Position numbers and translations under genes: made by a program. This document shows positions 24,936 through 32,981 of a stretch of 42,024 nucleotides of DNA, piece by piece (the stretch's first letter is position 1; each line of letters begins with the position of its first letter). Source of the DNA: Gammaproteobacteria bacterium HGW-Gammaproteobacteria-4 (GTDB lineage Bacteria > Pseudomonadota > Gammaproteobacteria > Xanthomonadales > Xanthomonadaceae); assembly GCA_002839995.1 (NCBI GenBank), contig PGZC01000034.1, positions 1 to 42,024 of the forward strand. Reading direction: 5' to 3'. The notes under the pieces were generated by a model that was not told where the DNA came from, searched no databases, and saw only the letters and a program-made list of their open reading frames with translations.

Positions 24936-27550
24936 TGCAGTTCGACCAGCCCGTGCAGGAAATCCAGCAGTCCGGTGCCGCGCATGAGCAGGAACAGCGC
25001 TGCACCGATCAGCAGGTTCTTGGTTGCCACATACGACGCCATGTCCGCCCAGTTCGCCGGGCGCAGCCGATGCTGCCACCACGGCCCTTCCTTGACCACC
25101 GGCTTGCACTGCATGCGGGTAATCAGTTCATACACGCTCCAGGCCATCCACCAGCCCAGAATGATGCCCGGCCCCAACCGCCCGGTGACGCCAAGCAGCC
25201 ACACCCAGGTCATCAACATGGCCAGCGCCAGGCCACCGGCGCGAATCAGCAACGGGCCGGTCAGGAACTTGCGATCCCAGGGAATCAGGTGATCGATGGC
25301 TTCCCGGCGCAGCCACGCCAACACGCTCGGCGGCGCAGCGACGGCCGTTGCCGCGCTCGGGGCATCCTCATCGACCAGACGCAAGGGGATGAAATAGCCA
25401 TTGCTGGCAATCGCGGTCAATGGTGCGCCGGAACGCTGCCGTTGCTTGCGCTCTTTTGCCAGCGGCGGGCAGGCATGATCGTCGTAATACAGGATCATGC
25501 AGTCCAGACACAGCAGGCATTCGCGCTGGTCGATGCGCCCGACCCCATCGATCGCGAGCGAATCGCAGCCGGCGGCGCAGGCATGGCACGTGGTGCACTC
25601 GGCCTTGCGCTTGAGGCCCCACCAGCGAAAGGTCGAGGGTACGGCCAGACTGGCGCCGAGTGGGCACAGGTACTTGCAGAACGGTCGCTCGATGAACAAC
25701 GCGGCGGCAAACAACACCGACCAGAACGTGATGAACGGCCACGAACGGTTCCACACGCCGACCAGGAACGTGGTCTTGAACGGTTCGATTTCCGCCAGCT
25801 TTTCAGCGGTTCCCAGCGAGTAGAACGAGATCGCCAGCAGGCTGGCGAAAACGAGGTACTTGACCCATTTCAGGCGGTGGTGGACGCGCGCCGGCAGCTT
25901 GCCCTGGAAGCGCTTCAGGCCGAGCGCCCCCGCTACCCGGAACGCAATTTCGGTAAGCGCACCGTATGGGCACAACCAGCCGCAGAACATCCCGCGTCCC
26001 CAGAAAAACGTGGTGACGATGACGAAGATCCAGAACAGGAACAGGAACGGATCGCTCAGGAACAGATCCCACTCCCAGCGAAACAGCAGCGAGTGGAACC
26101 AGGTCAGCACCTGGGTGATCGATGGCACCGCCTTGAGGTAAAAACCGGCGTAGCCGATGCTCGCCGTCCACAACACGTACTTGGGCCAAGATACCCAGCG
26201 TTTGTCCTTGCGGTTGGCGCGCCGCACCAGTTGGTCGCGCGACGCGTACAGCGCACCGGCGCCGGCGAGCAGCAACACAAACAGCACGATTTCCAGCGCA
26301 CGGCCCTGCCAGATCGACCACCACAACGGCGGCGGCGGCCGGTAGTCCGGGCGCCCGCCCACGACGTGGCGGCCGGGCAACCAGTATTCCCGCTCAAAGG
26401 CCATGAAGGTGCGATTGCCGGTGTTGGTATCCACCGTGTTGGCGAGGAATACCAGGTTCCACGGATACGCGGGTGCGAAGCCTTCACTGCGAATGATGAA
26501 GATGGCCGATTCGCGAAACGCCGGCGCCCCCGGCGCACGCACCCCGTACAGGTTCTGGTAATCCTGATCGCGGAAGGTGAAGGTATCGAGTTCCTGCGCC
26601 ACGTTGATGCGATCGAAAATGCCGCCACGCACGAAGCCCGAGCCCTTGAACGATTCGCTGCCGTTGGAGACCACGAAGATCGCGTGCTCGTTCGCGCGCA
26701 GATCGCGCATCAGCCCGCGATAACCCGCGTCGCCGAGCACGGCACGCCCGATGCCTGGCGCGTTCAGGTAGCCGAAGTACAGGTCGATGAACGGCTGTCG
26801 TGTGTGTGGCTTGCCGACCTCGGTGGCGCGTACGGTAAGGCGCTGGATACTGCCGTCGGCGATCAGCGCATTCCAGTCGGCGCTCCCGCCCGGCGCGGTG
26901 AACGCGACCTGTGGCCGCAACACCGGCTTGACGATGCCGACCTGGCGCGCAATCTTCATCGCCGAACGCAGAATCACCTGGTTTTCCGCGATCACGGTGA
27001 CGGTGGCGCCGCTGATCGCATCGAAACTGGCGCCATCGTTGTCGCGACCACCGCCGAAATGCACTTTGTCGCCGACAAAACGACCGGTGTACTGCGCGAC
27101 GAAGCGGGTCAGGTCGTCTTCGGGAATGCCCAGCAACAGGATCGGCTCGGCATGCCGCAGCACCTGGGTGCCGGTGATCACGCCACGGGTGTCCATGCCG
27201 ATCAGGGTGACGATGGGCTGGCCGGAATAGCCGGGAATATCGACGACGTCGGTGGACAGGAACACGTAGCCGAGCAACGTTCTGTCCTCGCCGTGCGCGT
27301 CGCCAGCGGTGTCGGTATGCCGGCGGTATGCCTCGACGTACGGCGGCTGGCCCTGGCGCAGCGAGAAGCTGTCTGCACCCGGCAGCACCTCCACGCACGG
27401 TGCATGGGCACACAGGTCCGGGTCGGTGCTCAGTTGCGCCGGCAGCGGCGCGTCGTAGGCCTTGCCGGCGGCCAGTACTGCGGACGCCGCCAGCAAGGCG
27501 CAGGCTGCCATCCAGATCGCGAGCTTGTGCAGGGAAAGGGTCATGTTCAT
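24923..27550 (-). CDS. nosR: NosR, membrane flavin/iron-sulfur protein for N2O reductase
   Basis: An 875-residue membrane protein. A signal-like first span is followed by a periplasmic FMN-binding domain with the flavinylation motif SGATVT (residues 180-185, Thr183 the likely attachment site). Several spans surround a polyferredoxin: FWGRGMFCGWLCPYGALTEI, then FCKYLCPLGASL, and two 4Fe-4S motifs, CTTCHACAAGC and CLLCLDCMILYYDDHACPPL. NosR passes electrons from quinol to NosZ and is needed for its activity in vivo. It lies 154 bp downstream of nosZ, separated by a strong hairpin, so it may be read at a lower level than nosZ. Confidence 0.95.
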   Translation of the reverse strand: MNMTLSLHKLAIWMAACALLAASAVLAAGKAYDAPLPAQLSTDPDLCAHAPCVEVLPGADSFSLRQGQPPYVEAYRRHTDTAGDAHGEDRTLLGYVFLSTDVVDIPGYSGQPIVTLIGMDTRGVITGTQVLRHAEPILLLGIPEDDLTRFVAQYTGRFVGDKVHFGGGRDNDGASFDAISGATVTVIAENQVILRSAMKIARQVGIVKPVLRPQVAFTAPGGSADWNALIADGSIQRLTVRATEVGKPHTRQPFIDLYFGYLNAPGIGRAVLGDAGYRGLMRDLRANEHAIFVVSNGSESFKGSGFVRGGIFDRINVAQELDTFTFRDQDYQNLYGVRAPGAPAFRESAIFIIRSEGFAPAYPWNLVFLANTVDTNTGNRTFMAFEREYWLPGRHVVGGRPDYRPPPPLWWSIWQGRALEIVLFVLLLAGAGALYASRDQLVRRANRKDKRWVSWPKYVLWTASIGYAGFYLKAVPSITQVLTWFHSLLFRWEWDLFLSDPFLFLFWIFVIVTTFFWGRGMFCGWLCPYGALTEIAFRVAGALGLKRFQGKLPARVHHRLKWVKYLVFASLLAISFYSLGTAEKLAEIEPFKTTFLVGVWNRSWPFITFWSVLFAAALFIERPFCKYLCPLGASLAVPSTFRWWGLKRKAECTTCHACAAGCDSLAIDGVGRIDQRECLLCLDCMILYYDDHACPPLAKERKQRQRSGAPLTAIASNGYFIPLRLVDEDAPSAATAVAAPPSVLAWLRREAIDHLIPWDRKFLTGPLLIRAGGLALAMLMTWVWLLGVTGRLGPGIILGWWMAWSVYELITRMQCKPVVKEGPWWQHRLRPANWADMASYVATKNLLIGAALFLLMRGTGLLDFLHGLVELQWLY

Positions 27551-27653
27551 GCAGCCGCAGTCGGGGCCATGCCGAGTCGGCGTGCCGTGTAGTGTACGCA
27601 GTGAACGCGCGACGCGGGTATCGCGTCGGCGGATACGGCAACCGCAGGCGAAC

Positions 27654-27681
27654 CGGGGAACCGCGCGGTCGCGGTTCCCCG
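27654..27681 (-). terminator. 12-bp perfect hairpin between nosZ and nosR
   Basis: CGGGGAACCGCG / CGGT / CGCGGTTCCCCG, a 12-bp perfect stem just after the nosZ stop. There is no T-run, so it may act as a partial terminator or as a 3' stabiliser that raises nosZ mRNA over nosR. Confidence 0.6.
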
Positions 27682-27704
27682 GGCGGACGCTCGCGGTCGT
27701 GCCG

Positions 27705-29657
27705 TTATGCCGAAACCAGCATGCGCGAGCGCATTTCCAGATGCAGCGCGTGGCAGAAGTGCGAGCAGTAGCACCAGTACACGCCCGGCTTGTCGGCGAT
27801 GAAGGTCACCGACTGGGTCTGCTGCGGACTGACGATGAAGTTGATGTTGTAGTTCGGAATCGCGAAGCCGTGGGTCAGATCCTCGACCTTGTCGAGATTG
27901 GTCAGGATGATGGTGACCTCGTCGCCGCGCTTGACCGAAAACTCCGCCAGCCCGATGGTCGGCGCCTGCGAGGTGAGGTACACGGTGACCTTCCTGCCGT
28001 TGCGTTCGACGCGCGAGTCCGTGGGCGATTTCACCGCCAGCGGGAACTCGTCGATGTTGTAGATCTGCCTGGGCTTGATGATGTCGCGGCGGATGATGAT
28101 CGAGTCGTGCGGCTCGGAATGCACCGGGCTGTCGTGCACCAGCAGCATCTTGTCGCCGCTGATGTCGATCAGTTGCGAATTCTCCGGATGCACCGGACCG
28201 ACCGGCAGGAAGCGGTCCTTGGAGAACTTGTTGTCGGAGACGAAATAGCGGCCGTCGGCTTCGCGGGTTTCGCCCATCGAGGTGAAGCCGTGGCCGGGCT
28301 GGTAATGCACGTCGATCCGGTCCACCACGATCTTGTCGAGCGCGGCCTTGTCGCCCTGGTAGGCCTTGATCGCGGCGTCGAGATTCCACTTCACGATCTG
28401 GCTGTCCAGGAACAGCGTGGTGTAGCAGTAACCGCGATTGTCGAAGCCGCTGTGCAGCGGGCCCAGGCCCACTTCGGGCTCGGCGACCACGGCGTCGCGC
28501 GGCTCCGCGAGGCCGCCATCGAACCACTTCAGCACCAGCTCGTGCGCGATCAGCGTCACCGTCGGCGACAGCTTGCCGGCGCAGGCGTAGTACTTGCCGT
28601 CCGGGCTGACGTTGACGCCATGCGGGTTCTTCGGCACCGGCACGTAGCAGGTCAGTGCGGTCGCAGGGTCGGCGTTGGCGGCCTTGGTGCCGTCCACCAC
28701 CGGCACCTTGGAGTCGCCGATGGTGAAGCTCTTGCCGGCGGCGATGGCCGCCTCGATGCGCGCCACATTCAGGAAAATGCAACTGTCGCGCTCGACCGCC
28801 ATCATGTCGACGTAATGCACGCCGCGCTCGGTGTTGTACTGGTTCGAGCACACCAGCTTGCCGTCGTAGGAGGTGGCGATCAGATCGAGGTTGCCGTCCA
28901 CCTTGCACTGCCAACGTACCTGCATGGTTTCGGCGTCCACGCACGAGAACAGGCAGAAGTACTTCGATGGATCGTCGAGGTCGCGGCCATCGTTGGGCTG
29001 CGGGATGTGGAACTCGTTGCCGCAGAACACGCGGGTGGTGTGGTTGATTGCCGGGTCGAGCGGATCGCGCTTGTCGGGGAAGATGCCGTGGAAGCCCTGC
29101 ACATTGGGCAACTGGGTGATCTTGTCGCATTCCATGGTATCCAGGCGCACCCGTGCGACGCGGGTGTTGATCTTGTCGTTGACGAAAATGTAGCGGCCGT
29201 CATAGGTGCCATCGGTGTACGACGGGTGGACGTGATGGGTGTCGCCGGTGTTGTACTTCAGCGAGCCATCCGGATTGGTGCCGATGATGGCCTTGGACTC
29301 GTTGGTGATGCCCCAGCCCAGCATGCAATCCATGTTGAACACCGGAATGCGCCGCAGCTCGCGGCCGGAGGGCAACCCGTAGATGCGCACTTCGCCGCTG
29401 TGGCCGCCGCTGGAGAACGCGTAGTACTCGTCGAGCTGGCCCGGATGCACGGCGTATTTCGCGTAATCGATGCCGCCCTCGCTACCGGCACCGGTTGCAG
29501 TCGCCGCATCAGGCGCGGCGTCTTCCTTGTTGCAGCCGGCCAGACCCATCGACAGACCGGCACCGGCAAGACCGGTGATCGCGGCGGTATTGAGGAACTT
29601 GCGGCGCCCCGGTTGCTCGGGAACGACATTGGCATCGGCGTCTTTGTGCGTGGTCAT
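27705..29657 (-). CDS. nosZ: Nitrous oxide reductase, clade I (Tat-exported)
   Basis: A 650-residue precursor reducing N2O to N2 in the periplasm. The Tat signal has GRRKFLNTAAITGLAGAGLS (RR 18-19). The N-terminal beta-propeller carries the CuZ His residues (for example GDTHHVHPSYTDGTYDGRYI, and later GFHGIFPDKRDP and NPHGVNVSPDGKYY). The C-terminal cupredoxin domain carries CuA: C631-x3-C635-x3-H639-x2-M642 in CYCSHFCHALHLEM. Tat export defines the typical (clade I) form. The ATG at 29657 follows GGAAG; a perfect FNR/Dnr box is centred 101 bp upstream. It is the first gene of the nos cluster. Confidence 0.97.
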   Translation of the reverse strand: MTTHKDADANVVPEQPGRRKFLNTAAITGLAGAGLSMGLAGCNKEDAAPDAATATGAGSEGGIDYAKYAVHPGQLDEYYAFSSGGHSGEVRIYGLPSGRELRRIPVFNMDCMLGWGITNESKAIIGTNPDGSLKYNTGDTHHVHPSYTDGTYDGRYIFVNDKINTRVARVRLDTMECDKITQLPNVQGFHGIFPDKRDPLDPAINHTTRVFCGNEFHIPQPNDGRDLDDPSKYFCLFSCVDAETMQVRWQCKVDGNLDLIATSYDGKLVCSNQYNTERGVHYVDMMAVERDSCIFLNVARIEAAIAAGKSFTIGDSKVPVVDGTKAANADPATALTCYVPVPKNPHGVNVSPDGKYYACAGKLSPTVTLIAHELVLKWFDGGLAEPRDAVVAEPEVGLGPLHSGFDNRGYCYTTLFLDSQIVKWNLDAAIKAYQGDKAALDKIVVDRIDVHYQPGHGFTSMGETREADGRYFVSDNKFSKDRFLPVGPVHPENSQLIDISGDKMLLVHDSPVHSEPHDSIIIRRDIIKPRQIYNIDEFPLAVKSPTDSRVERNGRKVTVYLTSQAPTIGLAEFSVKRGDEVTIILTNLDKVEDLTHGFAIPNYNINFIVSPQQTQSVTFIADKPGVYWCYCSHFCHALHLEMRSRMLVSA

Positions 29658-29751
29658 CTTGCGGCTTCCTGTGTGGTGATCGGCGGCTAACGCAGTACTG
29701 CCGGGCAAGCCGGCAACACGCACAGGCTAATGGATTTGGCGGTGCGGCATT

Positions 29752-29765
29752 TTGACGCAAGTCAA
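29752..29765. promoter_or_regulatory. Perfect FNR/Dnr box before nosZ
   Basis: TTGACGCAAGTCAA is a perfect palindrome. On the minus strand TAGCCT (29724-29729) is centred 32 bp downstream, the same hexamer at the same distance as at the heme-receptor promoter (10696-10701). Confidence 0.85.
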
Positions 29766-30030
29766 AGGCGACAATGCTGCGCACCGAGCGCCCGTGCGGG
29801 CGCCGGCGCGGCCGAGCGCGACATGGCGGTACGCCGGGAATCGCGATTCATTGCCATCAAGCGCCCCACCGGTACGGATCGATTGCGCAGCACAGCGCGA
29901 AATTGCCGGCCGCGACAGTATCGCATCGACGCACCCGCATCATGGCCGCAAGGACGCTGCCACCGCGAGCGCTGCCTGGCAGCCTGTCGGGCTTGACCGA
30001 TGGCGCGAGGGACAGCGGCTCGGTTTCGCC

Positions 30031-30104
30031 AGGTCGCCCACAGGGTGGGCTCCTACACGGTCGCGTAACGCTTTTTTTGCAGGAGCCCACCCTGTGGGCG
30101 ACCT
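30031..30104. repeat. Inverted repeat CGCCCACAGGGTGGGCTCC, copy 3
   Basis: A 24-bp perfect stem (30031-30054 with 30081-30104) around a loop holding CTTTTTTT. It ends 21 bp from the ubiD stop and could end ubiD transcripts. Other copies: 13178-13243 and 18980-19050. No gene was seen in 29766-30124. Confidence 0.85.
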
Positions 30105-30124
30105 GGCACAGCGGCCGGCGCGGT

Positions 30125-31597
30125 TCAACAATCCGACACCAGCCGCTGCCACAACGCTTCCACCCGCTTCTCGACCGCAGGATCAGGCACGATCGGCTGG
30201 CTCCAGCTGCGCGCGGTTTCGCCGGGCCATTTGTTGGTGGCATCGAGGCCGAGCTTCGAGCCGAGCCCGGGCACCGGGCTGGCGAAGTCGAGATAATCGA
30301 TCGGTGTGTTTTCGATCAGCACGCTGTCGCGGGCCGGATCGACGCGGGTCGAAACCGCCCAGATCACCTGCGCCCAGTCGCGCACGTCGATGTCGGCGTC
30401 GGTGACGATGACGAACTTGGTGTAGGTGAACTGGCGCAGGTACGACCACACGCCCATCATGATCCGCCGTGCATGGCCGGCATATTGCTTGCGGATGCTC
30501 ACCACCGCGACGCGGTACGAACACGCTTCGGGTGGCAGATAAAAATCGACGATTTCGGGAAACACTTTCTGCAGGATCGGCACGAAGATCTCGTTCAACG
30601 CCTGCGCCAGCACCGAGGGCTCGTCGAACGGCGCGCGGCCCATGTAGCTGCCGTGATAGATCGCATCCGCGCGCAGGCTCATGCGCTCGATGGTGAACAC
30701 CGGGAACGGCGCCTGCGCGTTGTAGTAGCCGGTGTGATCGCCGAACGGCCCTTCCAGCGCGCTATCGCCGGGCTGGATGAAGCCTTCGAGCACGATTTCC
30801 GCGCCGGCCGGCGCGTCCAGGCCGGTCAGCGCGCTATGCCAGACGCGGGTACGCTCGCCGCGCAGCAGGCCGGCGAATTCGTATTCGGACAGGGTGTCGG
30901 GCACCGGCGCCACCGCCGCCAGCAGCGTCGCCGGGTCGGCGCCGATCGCAACCACTACCGGAAAAGGCTTGTCCGGATGCACTGCCTGCCAGTCGGCGTA
31001 ATCGAGCGCGCCGCCACGGTGCGGCAGCCAGCGCATGATCACGCGGTTTCTGGCGATCACCTGCTGCCGGTAGATCGCCACGTTCTGGCGTTTCTGGCGG
31101 GTGCCACGGGTCACCACCAAGCCAAAGGTGATCAGCTTGCCGGCATCGCCGGGCCAGCAGCGCTGGATCGGCAAGCGGGCGAGATCGACTTCGTCGCCGG
31201 TCAGCACCTGCTCCTGAAACGCCGCCTCGCGCACGGTGCGCGGCGCCACGTGCGCCAGTTGCGCCAGCTCCGGCCACTGCTGCAGCGCCTCGCGCAGATT
31301 GCTCGGCCAGCGCGGTTCCTTGATCGCCGCCAACAGCGACCCCAACTCGCGCAGCGACGCCAGCGGCCGCCCCGCAATCGCGGCCTCGATCCGCTGGCGA
31401 TGGCCAAACAGGTTGCCGAGCAATGGATGCGGCGAACCGCAAGGCTGTTGCATCAACAGCGCCGGCCCCTGCGCGCGCAGCGCGTGCAGGCACAGCGCCG
31501 TGCTTTCCAACTCGGGATCGACCGGATCGGACACCCGGCGCAGGCCGCCGGTTTTTTCCAGGCGCGCGATAAAGCCGCGCAGATCGTGAAATGCCAT
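30125..31597 (-). CDS. ubiD: UbiD, 4-hydroxy-3-polyprenylbenzoate decarboxylase
   Basis: A 490-residue prenylated-FMN-dependent decarboxylase acting in ubiquinone synthesis. Seen: [76 protein letters not shown] with the Glu-Arg-Glu region around [11 protein letters not shown], the long [20 protein letters not shown], and [20 protein letters not shown]. Length is standard. The ATG at 31597 follows AAAGGAGA. No ubiX is near. It complements ubiUVT in the window. No FNR box was found upstream, so control may differ. Confidence 0.96.
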   Translation of the reverse strand: MAFHDLRGFIARLEKTGGLRRVSDPVDPELESTALCLHALRAQGPALLMQQPCGSPHPLLGNLFGHRQRIEAAIAGRPLASLRELGSLLAAIKEPRWPSNLREALQQWPELAQLAHVAPRTVREAAFQEQVLTGDEVDLARLPIQRCWPGDAGKLITFGLVVTRGTRQKRQNVAIYRQQVIARNRVIMRWLPHRGGALDYADWQAVHPDKPFPVVVAIGADPATLLAAVAPVPDTLSEYEFAGLLRGERTRVWHSALTGLDAPAGAEIVLEGFIQPGDSALEGPFGDHTGYYNAQAPFPVFTIERMSLRADAIYHGSYMGRAPFDEPSVLAQALNEIFVPILQKVFPEIVDFYLPPEACSYRVAVVSIRKQYAGHARRIMMGVWSYLRQFTYTKFVIVTDADIDVRDWAQVIWAVSTRVDPARDSVLIENTPIDYLDFASPVPGLGSKLGLDATNKWPGETARSWSQPIVPDPAVEKRVEALWQRLVSDC

Positions 31598-31618
31598 TGC
31601 CCGGTCTCCTTTGGGAAT

Positions 31619-31754
31619 GCTCTGAACAAGCTGTCATTGCGAGGAGCGAAGCGACGTGGCAATCCAGAAATGCCCTGAAAAACAAACCGCTGGATTGCTT
31701 CCCGCCACGGCCTTCGGCCTCGCGGCTAAAGGCTTGAGCGCTCGCAATGACGGC
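31619..31754. repeat. MITE-like dispersed repeat, copy 2
   Basis: Begins GCTCTGAACAAGCTGTCATT and ends GCGCTCGCAATGACGG, with inner AATCCAG...CTGGATT arms and a CCACGGCCTTCGGCCTCGCG segment. It lies just upstream of ubiD. Related to 1-96, 35881-36036 and 39259-39365. Confidence 0.8.
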
Positions 31755-31844
31755 TGATGGCGTTTTTTCAGCACTTCCTTGATTGCCGACAACGCGCGCT
31801 GCCATCGAATCCAGCCACTGTCGCCGATTCGCGCCTGCCGCAAT

Positions 31845-31858
31845 TTGATCTGGATCAG
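31845..31858. promoter_or_regulatory. FNR-like box upstream of nadA
   Basis: TTGATCTGGATCAG, one mismatch from TTGAT-N4-ATCAA, centred about 104 bp before the nadA ATG. No good -10 is visible 32 bp away, so this is weaker than the other boxes. Confidence 0.4.
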
Positions 31859-31954
31859 GGCCGGGCGTGTGTGTTGCTGCAATGCTGCGATCCCCCGATC
31901 TGCGGCGATCCGCGGATTGCCGGTGCCCGCTCCGCCACACCGAGTACCCCAGCG

Positions 31955-32980
31955 ATGACCGATCTGTCCTCTTTGCCGCGCCCCGAGCCCCGCCCCGGGC
32001 TGGAACACGAATATGCCGAACTCGGCGCGCGCCTGAACGGCCTGCTGCCGTGCGTGGAGTGGCCGTTGCACCTGCCCTGGATCGACGCGATCCTGCGCTT
32101 GAAGGCGATGCGCGGCGCGACGATCCTTGCCCACAGTTATCAATCGCCGGAAATCTTCCACGGCGTGGCTGATGTCACCGGCGATTCGCTGGCGCTGGCC
32201 GAAGCAGCGGCGCGCTGCGACAGCGCGATCATCGTGTTCTGCGGCGTGCAGTTCATGGCCGAGACCGCGAAGATACTCGCGCCGGATCGCACCGTGCTGA
32301 TTCCGGACCCCGCCGCGGACTGCTCGCTGGCGCGCTCGATCACCGCTGCCGATGTACGCGCCTTGCGCCGGCGGCATCCCGGCGTGCCGGTGGTGAGCTA
32401 CATCAACACCTCGGCCGCGGTGAAGGCCGAATCCGACGCCTGCTGCACCTCGGCCAATGCCTTGCAGGTGGTCGAATCGATGGCCAGCCCGCGGGTCATC
32501 TTCCTGCCCGATCGTTATCTGGGCCAGTACATCGCCGCGCAAACCACGGTCAAGCTGATCCTGTGGGAAGGCAGTTGCGAGGTGCATGAGCAATTCAGCG
32601 CCGCGCAAGTGCGGCAAACGCGTGCGCAGTTCGATGCGCAGATCGTCGCCCATCCCGAATGCACGCCCGAGGTGCTGGCCGAAGCGGATTTCGTCGGCTC
32701 GACCACCGCCATGTCCGGCTGGTTGCGCAAGCAGCGGCCAAGCCGCGTCGCGTTGGTCACCGAATGCTCGATGGCCGACAACCTCAAGGCCGAGTTCCCG
32801 GACATCGCGTTCATCCAGCCGTGCAACCTGTGCCCGCACATGCAGCGCATCACCCTGCCCAACATCTACGCCTGCCTGCGCGATCTGCAACACGAAGTCA
32901 CCGTCGATCCGCAGATCGCCGCACGCGCGCGGCAGTCGCTTGACCGGATGCTCGCAATCGGACGCCGCGATCGCGTCTGA
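31955..32980 (+). CDS. nadA: Quinolinate synthase
   Basis: A 341-residue 4Fe-4S enzyme that condenses iminoaspartate with dihydroxyacetone phosphate to quinolinate in NAD synthesis. Seen: ATILAHSYQSPEIFHGVADV, VFCGVQFMAETAKILAPDRT, VLIPDPAADCSLARSI, VSYINTSAAVKAESDACCTS, VIFLPDRYLGQYIA, LWEGSCEVHEQF, and FIQPCNLCPHMQRITLPNIY. The conserved cysteines in ESDACCTS, EGSC-region and CNLCPHM serve the oxygen-labile cluster. The ATG at 31955 is the only one that gives a normal N-terminus. nadB follows after 1 nt. Confidence 0.95.
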   Translation: MTDLSSLPRPEPRPGLEHEYAELGARLNGLLPCVEWPLHLPWIDAILRLKAMRGATILAHSYQSPEIFHGVADVTGDSLALAEAAARCDSAIIVFCGVQFMAETAKILAPDRTVLIPDPAADCSLARSITAADVRALRRRHPGVPVVSYINTSAAVKAESDACCTSANALQVVESMASPRVIFLPDRYLGQYIAAQTTVKLILWEGSCEVHEQFSAAQVRQTRAQFDAQIVAHPECTPEVLAEADFVGSTTAMSGWLRKQRPSRVALVTECSMADNLKAEFPDIAFIQPCNLCPHMQRITLPNIYACLRDLQHEVTVDPQIAARARQSLDRMLAIGRRDRV

Positions 32981-32981
32981 C

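Noticed and set aside
24935-27592. An 885-codon open frame opposite nosR
   Set aside because: Same cause: nosR is unmistakable, and the antisense product is low-complexity and rich in Gln, His and Arg.
31619-31754. Dispersed repeat as a tRNA- or rRNA-related sequence
   Set aside because: No cloverleaf or rRNA motif; the inverted ends and multiple copies fit a miniature mobile element.
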